Part shown: one piece after another, positions 41,549-47,424 of the stretch | Position numbering within the stretch: the stretch's first letter is position 1 | How the letters are laid out: each line of letters starts with the position of its first letter | NCBI GenBank assembly: GCA_900470965.1 | Contig: UCCS01000069.1 | Span: forward strand, 1-47,424 | Reading direction: 5' to 3' | DNA from: Hyphomicrobiales bacterium | GTDB lineage: Bacteria; Pseudomonadota; Alphaproteobacteria; Rhizobiales; Rhizobiaceae | Length of the DNA: 47,424 bases | The notes under the pieces: model-generated | The model's input: the letters and a program-made list of their open reading frames with translations, nothing else | Databases searched by the model: none | Told to the model about the DNA's origin: nothing | Translations under genes and position numbers: made by a program

Positions 41549-42021
41549 GTCGCTCGCTCATTGGCGTAACTAACGGGGATCGCCGTGCCGCTCTTCATCA
41601 GTTCCATGGAGATCGATGCCGAAACGTCGAAAAGCTCGATCCGCCGCACGATCCGCTTGTAGATGACATCGTAGTGCTCGACACGCGGCAGGACGATCTT
41701 CAGGATGTAATCGTAATTGCCGGTCAGCCGGTGCGCTTCGACGATCTCGGGGATATCGCTGATCGCGCGGCGGAAGGCCTCCGTCCATTCGTCGGAATGA
41801 TGCGCCGTCTTGATGAGCGCAAAGAGCGTGGTCGGCACGCCCATCCGCTCGCGATCCAGCACGACGATGCGACGCGCGATGTAGCCGCTCTCCTCCAGCC
41901 GCTGGATGCGCCGCGAACAGGCCGAGACCGATAAGGCCACGCGTTCTGCAAGGTCGGTCACGGAGATGCCTGCATCGTCCTGCAGGATATCGAGAATCCG
42001 CCTGTCGCGATCGTCGATCAT
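41545..42021 (-). CDS. Lrp/AsnC-family transcriptional regulator
   Basis: The 158-residue protein has the AsnC-type HTH (about 4-55: RILDILQDDAGISVTDLAER and LSVSACSRRIQRLEESGYI) and a C-terminal ligand-binding RAM domain (about 70-150, including GNYDYILKIVLP). It is divergent from the Asp/Glu racemase gene, which suggests control of amino acid racemisation or catabolism with an amino acid as effector. ATG 42021 is the Met that begins the usual Lrp N-terminus; the frame is open to 42084. Its stop overlaps the end of the phosphotransferase pseudogene by four bases. Confidence 0.93.
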   Translation of the reverse strand: MIDDRDRRILDILQDDAGISVTDLAERVALSVSACSRRIQRLEESGYIARRIVVLDRERMGVPTTLFALIKTAHHSDEWTEAFRRAISDIPEIVEAHRLTGNYDYILKIVLPRVEHYDVIYKRIVRRIELFDVSASISMELMKSGTAIPVSYANERAT

Positions 42022-42170
42022 GATGGCCCACGCTGAAATTTTGCAAGAAACTGAGAAATGCCGCAAAACCTTAGCACATATCAATGCAAAAGCACAAACA
42101 ATGCAAACACGTCGCGCCTGATCTGCTGCATCATTCCCGCATTCGAAAACACCATAGGGAGCGAGAATCC

Positions 42171-42893
42171 ATGAAAAACATCGGCCTGATCGGCGGCATG
42201 AGCTTTGAAAGTTCTGCGGTCTATTACCGTCTCATCAACGAAATGGTGCGCGAGCGCCTGGGCGGCCTGGCCTCTGCCGAACTCACTTTGCATTCGGTGA
42301 ATTTCGAGGAGATCGTTGCCCTGCAGAAGGCCGGCGCCTGGGATATGGCTGCCTCGCGCCTCGGCGATATCGCACTGCGCCTGCAGATTGCCGGTGCCCA
42401 TTGCGTGCTGATCTGCACCAATACCATGCATCTGATCGCACCCGAGGTCTCTTCGCACATCTCAGTGCCGCTGATCCATATCATCGACGAGACCGCCAAG
42501 ACGATCCATGAAGCCGGCTACAAGCGCCCGCTGCTGCTTGCAACGCGCTACACGATGGAGCACGGCTTCTATACCGACCGCATGAAGAGCCTCGGTCTCT
42601 ACATCATGGTGCCCGACGCCGCCGACCGCACCACCGTGCACGACATCATCTTCAACGAGCTCTGCGCCGGCAAGGTGCTCGACAGCTCTCGCCAGAAGCT
42701 GATGGCGGTGATCGAACGCGCCCGCGCCAATGGCGCCGACAGCATCATTCTCGGCTGCACGGAGATCTGCCTGATCCTCAACCCGGATCACCTTCCCCTT
42801 GCTGGATTCGATACGACGGCAATCCATGCTCGCGCCGCCGTCGATTTCGCGCTCGAGGGAGAAATCGCAAACGAAGAAGAAGACGCAGCCTGA
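42171..42893 (+). CDS. Aspartate/glutamate racemase family protein
   Basis: A 240-residue Asp/Glu racemase. The N-terminus KNIGLIGGMSFESSAVYY is typical, and the two catalytic cysteines are C82 (LICTNTMH) and C196 (LGCTEICL). It interconverts L- and D-aspartate or a related acid without PLP. ATG 42171 has GGGAGCGAG upstream; the frame is open from 42084. Divergent from the Lrp regulator with 149 bases between the starts. Confidence 0.92.
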   Translation: MKNIGLIGGMSFESSAVYYRLINEMVRERLGGLASAELTLHSVNFEEIVALQKAGAWDMAASRLGDIALRLQIAGAHCVLICTNTMHLIAPEVSSHISVPLIHIIDETAKTIHEAGYKRPLLLATRYTMEHGFYTDRMKSLGLYIMVPDAADRTTVHDIIFNELCAGKVLDSSRQKLMAVIERARANGADSIILGCTEICLILNPDHLPLAGFDTTAIHARAAVDFALEGEIANEEEDAA

Positions 42894-42906
42894 GCCCTCA
42901 ATTTAG

Positions 42907-42919
42907 TTGACTCAGTCAA
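42907..42919. promoter_or_regulatory. Palindrome upstream of the MarR-GNAT gene, candidate MarR operator
   Basis: TTGACT-C-AGTCAA is a perfect palindrome with a one-base centre, 37 bases before the start codon at 42956. Such A/T-flanked 6-bp arms are typical of MarR sites, and TTGACT could be a -35 element. Autoregulation by the encoded protein is inferred. Confidence 0.65.
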
Positions 42920-42928
42920 ATAAAAGCA

Positions 42929-42954
42929 GCAGGGTTTCCATCAGGAGACCCTGC
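42929..42954 (+). promoter_or_regulatory. Leader hairpin with the ribosome binding site in its loop
   Basis: GCAGGGT (42929-42935) and ACCCTGC (42948-42954) are exact complements, and the AGGAG ribosome binding site of the MarR-GNAT gene (42943-42947) lies in the 12-base loop. The hairpin ends one base before the ATG. It could influence translation. Confidence 0.45.
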
Positions 42955-42955
42955 C

Positions 42956-43873
42956 ATGACCGACCTTTCCCTCATCGAATCCGCCCGCGAATTCAACCGC
43001 TTCTATACGAACTTCCTCGGCCTGCTGAACAAGGCCTATCTCGACACGCCCTTCACGCTGACGGATGCGCGCGTGCTCTTCGAGATCGGCGCCCATGATG
43101 GCGTCAATGCCGGCGCTCTCGCCCGCGACCTGCAGCTCGACCCTGCCTATCTCAGCCGCATTCTCAAACGCTTCCGCGAAGAAGACTTCATCGAGGCGAC
43201 GCCCGATCCAGCCGATCAGCGCAGCCAGATCCTCACTGTCACCGGCAAGGGACGCAGCCAGTTCGAGGAGCTTGGCCGCCGCTCGAATGCCCAGATCGCC
43301 GCCCGCTTCGACACGCTGGCCGATGGCGAGCCGCAGGCCGCAGTTGCCGCCATGCGCACGATCCGTTCGATCCTCGATCCGCAGGCAAGACCGGCTGCCG
43401 CCATCATCCGCCCGCATCGCGCCGGTGATATCGGCTGGATCGTCCAGAGCCAGGGGCGCTTCTATGCAGAGGAGTATGGCTGGGATCTGCGCTTCGAAGG
43501 GCTGGTCGCCGATGTCGCCGGCAAGTTCCTCGCCAATTTCGACTCCGAGATGGAATATTGCTGGATCGCCGAGCGCGGCGGCATCAATCTCGGCTCCGTG
43601 CTGATCACCAATGGCGGCGACGGCATTGCGAAGCTCCGCCTTCTCTACGTCGACAAGGCCGCGCGCGGTCTCGGCCTCGGCAAACGGCTTGTCGAGGAGT
43701 GCATCGCCTTCTCGCGCCGTAAGCGATACCGGCAGATCTCGCTCTGGACCAACGACTTCCTCCACACCGCCCGCGCCATTTATCAAAAGGCCGGCTTCCA
43801 GCTTGTCTCCGAGGAGAGACATCGCATGTTCGGTCCGGAAGCCAACGGCCAGACCTGGGTGCTCGATCTCTGA
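42956..43873 (+). CDS. MarR-family regulator fused to a GNAT acetyltransferase
   Basis: The 305-residue protein joins a MarR winged helix (about 8-140: LTDARVLFEIGAHDG and LDPAYLSRILKRFREEDFIE) to a C-terminal GNAT domain (about 148-305) with the acetyl-CoA loop RGLGLGKRLVEECIAF at 237-252. Such fusions occur in many proteobacteria; the acetyltransferase may modify the molecule sensed or a protein. AGGAG precedes ATG 42956. A MarR-like palindrome lies upstream. It is transcribed in the same direction as the TetR and MFS genes that follow but is separated by 60 bases. Confidence 0.92.
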   Translation: MTDLSLIESAREFNRFYTNFLGLLNKAYLDTPFTLTDARVLFEIGAHDGVNAGALARDLQLDPAYLSRILKRFREEDFIEATPDPADQRSQILTVTGKGRSQFEELGRRSNAQIAARFDTLADGEPQAAVAAMRTIRSILDPQARPAAAIIRPHRAGDIGWIVQSQGRFYAEEYGWDLRFEGLVADVAGKFLANFDSEMEYCWIAERGGINLGSVLITNGGDGIAKLRLLYVDKAARGLGLGKRLVEECIAFSRRKRYRQISLWTNDFLHTARAIYQKAGFQLVSEERHRMFGPEANGQTWVLDL

Positions 43874-43898
43874 TCTTGTTGCGTCGCAGAAATTTCAC

Positions 43899-43939
43899 TT
43901 GATTTGGAAACGGTCATTCCCTAATTAGGCGCCATGACC
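43899..43939 (+). promoter_or_regulatory. Promoter and nested palindromes at the TetR start, probably leaderless
   Basis: TTGATT (43899-43904) and TAATTA (43922-43927) are 17 bases apart, so transcription should start within a base or two of ATG 43934. CCTAATTAGG (43920-43929) is a perfect palindrome over the -10, and GGTCAT (43912-43917) pairs with ATGACC (43934-43939) to give a wider inverted repeat. This would let the TetR protein repress its own gene. Confidence 0.6.
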
Positions 43940-44557
43940 GTTGACACCCTGACACCTGATGTAAAAACCCGCAGCCGCGGCCGCCCGCGCGAATTCGATA
44001 TGGACGCAGCACTCGATGTTGCGCTGCGCGTCTTCTCCGAGCGCGGCTACCATGCCGCCTCCATCAGCGAACTGACCGAAGCCATGGGCCTTGCCTCCGG
44101 CAGCGTCTACAAGGCCTTCAAGGACAAGCGCGGCATCTTCCTTGCCGCCTTCAAGCGCTATCGTCAGCTCGGCCGCGGCCGGCTGGAGGCAAAGATCGCA
44201 TCCGCAAAGACCGGCCGCGAAAAGGTCTTCCAGATGGTCACGTATTACGCCGAGCTTTCCCATGGTGAAGCGGGCCTCAAGGGCTGCCTCGTCGTCGGCG
44301 GCGCAAACGATCTTTCTCTGCTGGACGAAGAAGCTGCGGAGCATGTGGCCGCCGCCTTTTCCGCTGACGAAAAGCTGATGGCCGACCTCATCCGCATCGG
44401 CCAGGCCGATGGCACCATTCCGTCGACCGTGGATGCTGATGCCACGGCCCTCACCTTTCTCTGCCTGACCAAGGGCTTGCGTGTCATCGGGAGGACGGGA
44501 CGCGGCGAGAAAGAGATGATGGCTACAGTCGAGGCCGCGATGCGGCTCGTGACTTGA
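43934..44557 (+). CDS. TetR-family transcriptional regulator
   Basis: A 207-residue TetR protein with a basic N-terminus (RSRGRPREFDMDAALDVALR) and HTH ASISELTEAMGLASGSVYKAFKDK; the C-terminal domain is of the TetR_C_16-like kind. There is no ribosome binding site, which fits the leaderless mRNA predicted from the promoter. The MFS gene lies 93 bases downstream on the same strand and is a likely co-regulated target. The effector is unknown. Confidence 0.92.
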   Translation: MTVDTLTPDVKTRSRGRPREFDMDAALDVALRVFSERGYHAASISELTEAMGLASGSVYKAFKDKRGIFLAAFKRYRQLGRGRLEAKIASAKTGREKVFQMVTYYAELSHGEAGLKGCLVVGGANDLSLLDEEAAEHVAAAFSADEKLMADLIRIGQADGTIPSTVDADATALTFLCLTKGLRVIGRTGRGEKEMMATVEAAMRLVT

Positions 44558-44650
44558 CGACCGAAATATCGTCATCCGGTCAGGGATCGGGTGGCGGCAG
44601 ACGATTAAATTGCATTCAATCCTCCCGATCATTGCCTTTTGGAGTTTCTG

Positions 44651-45859
44651 ATGAGTGTTTCAGCCACCACGCCGGATAAGGTCGCGCCCCGCGTCCTATC
44701 CCCCTGGCTAACCTTCCTTTTTGCAGCCTCCTGCGGCTTCGTCGCCGCCAACCTCTATTACGGCCAGCCGCTGGCAGGCCCGATCAGCGCCAATCTCGGC
44801 TTCTCGCCAGCCGCAACCGGCCTCATTGTCACGCTCACGCAGATCGGCTATGGCCTCGGTCTGCTCCTGATCGTGCCACTCGCCGACCTCTTTGAAAACC
44901 GCCGCCTCATCCTGACGCTGATCGCCGCCTCGGCAGTTGCGCTTGTTGGTGCGGCCTTCTCCTCCACGCCGGGCATGTTCCTGACAGCCTCGCTCTGTAT
45001 CGGCCTCGCCTCGGTCGCAGCACAGGTCCTCGTCCCCTTCGCCGCCAGCATGGCGCCGGATGCGACGCGCGGCCAGGTCGTCGGCAATGTTATGAGCGGA
45101 CTGCTCTGTGGCATCATGCTCGCCCGCCCCTTTGCGAGCCTCGTCGCCGAAGCTTCCTCCTGGCATATGGTCTATTACGTCACGGCCGCCGTCATGATCG
45201 CGCTCGGCATCGTGCTGCGCGCCAATCTGCCGGTCCGCGTCCCCCATACCAAGCTGCGTTACGATGAACTGCTGGCGTCGATGGCCCACCTTGCTGTGCA
45301 TTCCCGTGTGCTGCAGCGCCGTGCCCTTTATCAGGCCGGCATGTTCGGCGCCTTCAGCCTGTTCTGGACGACCGCGCCGCTGCTACTCGCAAGCCCTGCC
45401 TTCGGCATGTCGCAGAACGGCATCGCGCTGTTTGCGCTTGCCGGTGCCGCCGGCGCCATCGCCTCGCCGATCGCCGGCCGCCTTGCCGACCGCGGTATGA
45501 CGAAGGTCGCCTCGACGCTCGCCATGCTGCTCGGCATGGGCTCCTTCCTCATCAGCCATTTCGCCACCGATGGCTCGCTGACAGCGCTCATCCTGCTGAC
45601 GGCTGCGGCGATCCTGCTGGATTTCGGCGTGACGACCAATCTCGTCTGCGGCCAGCGTGCGATCTACGGCCTGAGCCCGGAACATCGCGGCCGCCTGAAT
45701 GGCCTCTTCATGGCGACCTTCTTCACCGGCGGCGCCATCGGCTCGGCGCTCGGCGGCTGGGCTTATGCGATGGGCGGCTGGTCGATGGCGGCCTGGATCG
45801 GCTTCGGCTTCCCCGCAGTCGCCTTCCTGTTCTTCCTGACGGAAGGCCGCGAGAAGTAA
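44651..45859 (+). CDS. MFS transporter (YnfM/YdhP-like exporter type)
   Basis: The 402-residue protein has about twelve hydrophobic segments and the family marks GFVAANLYYGQPLAGPIS, LIVPLADLFENRRLIL (motif A-like) and a motif A repeat, PIAGRLADRGMTK, in the second half. It is probably an exporter of a toxic or metabolic compound. TTTGGAG lies ahead of ATG 44651, which is preferred over an in-frame ATG at 44639. The TetR gene just upstream suggests substrate-induced efflux. A hairpin at 45871-45891 follows the stop. Confidence 0.9.
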   Translation: MSVSATTPDKVAPRVLSPWLTFLFAASCGFVAANLYYGQPLAGPISANLGFSPAATGLIVTLTQIGYGLGLLLIVPLADLFENRRLILTLIAASAVALVGAAFSSTPGMFLTASLCIGLASVAAQVLVPFAASMAPDATRGQVVGNVMSGLLCGIMLARPFASLVAEASSWHMVYYVTAAVMIALGIVLRANLPVRVPHTKLRYDELLASMAHLAVHSRVLQRRALYQAGMFGAFSLFWTTAPLLLASPAFGMSQNGIALFALAGAAGAIASPIAGRLADRGMTKVASTLAMLLGMGSFLISHFATDGSLTALILLTAAAILLDFGVTTNLVCGQRAIYGLSPEHRGRLNGLFMATFFTGGAIGSALGGWAYAMGGWSMAAWIGFGFPAVAFLFFLTEGREK

Positions 45860-45870
45860 TCAAGTGTAGG

Positions 45871-45891
45871 TCAGGCGGCTCGACCGCCTGA
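45871..45891 (+). terminator. Hairpin after the MFS gene, candidate terminator
   Basis: TCAGGCGG (45871-45878) and CCGCCTGA (45884-45891) form a perfect 8-bp stem with a 5-base loop, 11 bases after the stop. No T run follows, so intrinsic termination is doubtful. Confidence 0.5.
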
Positions 45892-45900
45892 TCCCCTAAA

Positions 45901-45944
45901 GCAATTCCAGCAAAAGCGTGCAGCGGTCTTGCGTCCGGAATTGC
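45901..45944. repeat. 44-bp dispersed palindromic repeat, copy 2
   Basis: This copy runs from GCAATTCCAGCAAAAG to GCGTCCGGAATTGC and matches 24199-24242 at 41 of 44 positions. It lies between the MFS gene and the convergent HxlR gene, only 3 bases before the HxlR stop codon. Confidence 0.85.
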
Positions 45945-45947
45945 GAT

Positions 45948-46394
45948 CTATACAGCGTCTGCGTCGAACCGCAGCCGTGCCGCGCGAACATCGTCATGGT
46001 TCGCCTCGGCCCAGTTCAGAAGCTGCGACAGCACCGTGTAAAGCGAGCGGCCGAGATCGGTCATCCGGTATTCCACGCTCGGCGGCTTCGTCGGAAAAAC
46101 CTCCCGCTCGATATAGCCGTCCCGCTGCAGGTCGCGCAGCGACTGGGTCAGCATGCGCTGGGAAATATCCGGGATCATGCGGCGCAGCTCGCCGAAGCGA
46201 TAGGGCTGCTTGGCAAGCGCCTCCAGAAGCAGCGTCGACCATTTGCCGCCAATCTGCTGCATCATATCCCTGACCGGGCAATTCGTGAAATCCAGGCTGG
46301 CAAGGTCGATCTCGCGCCGCGCGCCCCCCGGCCCATCGGCCGGTCCTTTTGATTGGCGCGCTCTGGCTTTCAGATTGACGACTGTTCCTGCCAT
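45948..46394 (-). CDS. HxlR-family transcriptional regulator
   Basis: The 148-residue protein has an HxlR winged helix (about 38-130): CPVRDMMQQIGGKWSTLLLE, LRRMIPDISQRMLTQSLRDL and a wing with PSVEYRMTDLGRSL. C39 in the NCPV motif is the position used for redox or quinone sensing in YodB and QorR. It is divergent from the NAD(P)H-binding reductase gene with 119 bases between the starts, the classic arrangement of a quinone- or aldehyde-responsive HxlR and its target. ATG 46394 has no strong ribosome binding site. Confidence 0.92.
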   Translation of the reverse strand: MAGTVVNLKARARQSKGPADGPGGARREIDLASLDFTNCPVRDMMQQIGGKWSTLLLEALAKQPYRFGELRRMIPDISQRMLTQSLRDLQRDGYIEREVFPTKPPSVEYRMTDLGRSLYTVLSQLLNWAEANHDDVRAARLRFDADAV

Positions 46395-46513
46395 GAGGTG
46401 GTTCCCTTTTGGTAACGAAGTCCCGAAAAACTGCCTTCTTTACAGCCCCCGGTCAATTCCTATTCTAGTGTTACTCTCTTTTTGAGACCACCTGTCAACC
46501 ACTAGAGGATATC

Positions 46514-47401
46514 ATGAGCGAAACCATTCTCGTCACCGGCGCTGCAGGCCAGCTCGGCCAGCTTGTCGTCCATCACCTGATCGAAAGCTACAAGGTCGCC
46601 CCGGCAAACATCATCGCCGCGACCCGCAGACCGGAAAAACTCGCGAGCCTCGCCGCCAAGGGTGTTGTCACCCGCAAGGCGGATTTCGATGACGCCGCCA
46701 GCCTCGAAGCCGCCTTTGCCGGCGTCGATCGCCTGCTGATCATCAGCACTGACGCCCTCGACACCCCCGGCAAGCGCCTGATCCAGCATAAGGCTGCCGT
46801 CGCCGCTGCCGTGAAGGCCAAGGTGAAGCACATCACCTACACTTCCATGCCGGCCCCTGATAATTCGCTCGTCACCTTCGCGCCCGACCACCTCGGCACC
46901 GAAAACGCCATCAAGGAAAGCGGCATCCCCTACACGATCGTGCGCGACGCCTGGTATCACGACAACTACCTGCACAGCATGCCGCACAATCTGCAGACCG
47001 GAAAATGGTTCACTTCGGCGGGTGACGGCAGGATCTCGACCATCTCGCGTGACGATTGCGCGCTCGCCATCGCCTCAGTGCTGGCATCAGGCATCTCCGC
47101 CAGCGCCACCTACACGGTGACCGGCAAGCAGTCGCTGACGCCGAAGGAAATTGCCGCTATCGCCACCGAAGCCACCGGCAAGCCGCTGGACGTCGTGCCC
47201 GTGACCGATGAGCAACTCGGCCAGGGCATCCGCGGCGCCGGCCTGCCGGGCTTCGTTGCCGACATGCTGGTCTCGGCCGATGCCAATACCCGCGCGGGCA
47301 AGTTCGACATCGTCACCGACGATTTCGCGAAGCTGACGGGCAAGCAGCCGCAGTCGCTGAAGGACTACTTCGTCGCCAACAAGGCCGCGCTCACAGCCTG
47401 A
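46514..47401 (+). CDS. NAD(P)H-binding quinone reductase-like protein (NmrA/QorB type)
   Basis: A 295-residue atypical short-chain dehydrogenase. The dinucleotide motif is VTGAAGQLGQLVVHHL, followed by NmrA-like features (ATRRPEKLASLAAKGVVTRK, ITYTSMPAP, YTIVRDAWYHDNYL). It resembles QorB/YtfG, an NADPH quinone reductase. The HxlR gene divergent from it suggests induction by quinones or other electrophiles. AGAGGA lies ahead of ATG 46514. The last 23 bases of the window after its stop contain nothing recognisable. Confidence 0.92.
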   Translation: MSETILVTGAAGQLGQLVVHHLIESYKVAPANIIAATRRPEKLASLAAKGVVTRKADFDDAASLEAAFAGVDRLLIISTDALDTPGKRLIQHKAAVAAAVKAKVKHITYTSMPAPDNSLVTFAPDHLGTENAIKESGIPYTIVRDAWYHDNYLHSMPHNLQTGKWFTSAGDGRISTISRDDCALAIASVLASGISASATYTVTGKQSLTPKEIAAIATEATGKPLDVVPVTDEQLGQGIRGAGLPGFVADMLVSADANTRAGKFDIVTDDFAKLTGKQPQSLKDYFVANKAALTA

Positions 47402-47424
47402 GCCGGCCTACAGCATCGGCCCGA

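Noticed and set aside
46465..46505. CTAGTG/CACTAG inverted repeat in the HxlR/reductase gap considered as the HxlR operator
   Set aside because: Arms are only 6 bp with a 29-base spacer, which is expected by chance too often.

Overview
This is a gene-dense, GC-rich chromosomal segment of an alphaproteobacterium, most likely a Rhizobium of the leguminosarum/etli kind (family Rhizobiaceae). I infer this from the protein families, from a palindromic mosaic repeat resembling RIME elements (6251-6343), from two copies of a 44-bp dispersed palindrome (24199-24242 and 45901-45944), and from DUF1127 genes, Kup, a GlxA-type regulator and MarR-GNAT and Lrp/racemase pairs typical of that family. I see no prophage, insertion sequence, CRISPR array or rRNA operon. 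One tRNA gene, Lys(CTT), lies at 21122-21197. The window looks like core and lightly accessory chromosome with many small regulator/target modules.

Layout. 1-557: start of a secreted peptidase M15/DUF882 protein, cut by the window edge. 814-4847: CNNM/CBS membrane protein, potassium transporter kup and two tiny proteins, one of them DUF1127. 5069-11895: a GlxA-family AraC regulator, two paralogous response regulators (REC-REC-GGDEF and REC-REC), a dimethylglycine/sarcosine-type FAD dehydrogenase fused to a GcvT-like half, and a small secreted protein. 11996-18100: a large MscS-type channel, a DUF924 protein, a REC-HisKA_2 hybrid kinase and a DHA2 drug-efflux MFS protein. 18267-24162: a GT2 glycosyltransferase, an ICMT-like methyltransferase, an O-methyltransferase, tRNA-Lys, a PhzF protein and a coupled endonuclease/Nudix pair. 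24291-27977: a three-gene ABC importer of the ferric-iron type. 28563-33432: aldo/keto reductase, DUF2278-lamin-tail protein, a class I aminotransferase and ilvE. 33633-34779: a vapBC-like toxin-antitoxin pair translationally coupled to a methyltransferase. 34831-37079: ilvC, a TetR regulator and a DUF4087 protein. 37098-40587: an AraC regulator divergent from an alcohol dehydrogenase, then a type II NADH dehydrogenase. 40765-47401: a frameshifted phosphotransferase, Lrp divergent from an Asp/Glu racemase, a MarR-GNAT fusion, TetR plus MFS, and HxlR divergent from an NAD(P)H-binding reductase.

How the genes work together. Branched-chain amino acid synthesis is represented by ilvE and ilvC, about 1.4 kb apart on opposite strands with the vapBC/methyltransferase operon between them. 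Several divergent pairs look self-contained: AraC/ADH, Lrp/racemase and HxlR/reductase. For several regulators a matching palindrome is visible (36569-36582, 38090-38109, 42907-42919, 43912-43939), and an orphan perfect palindrome lies between the two aminotransferase genes (32094-32110). The GlxA regulator belongs to the class that contains glycine-betaine/dimethylglycine regulators and lies near the demethylating dehydrogenase, whose upstream region carries two 28-bp direct repeats on a 32-bp period.

The points most worth following up are: the double-receiver protein whose first receiver has Asn in place of the phosphoacceptor Asp, next to its diguanylate-cyclase paralogue; the paired repeats upstream of the dehydrogenase; the methyltransferase coupled to vapBC; the alcohol dehydrogenase lacking two structural-zinc cysteines; and the probably leaderless TetR mRNA. 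No single cluster shows a clearly new multi-gene defence or mobile system.
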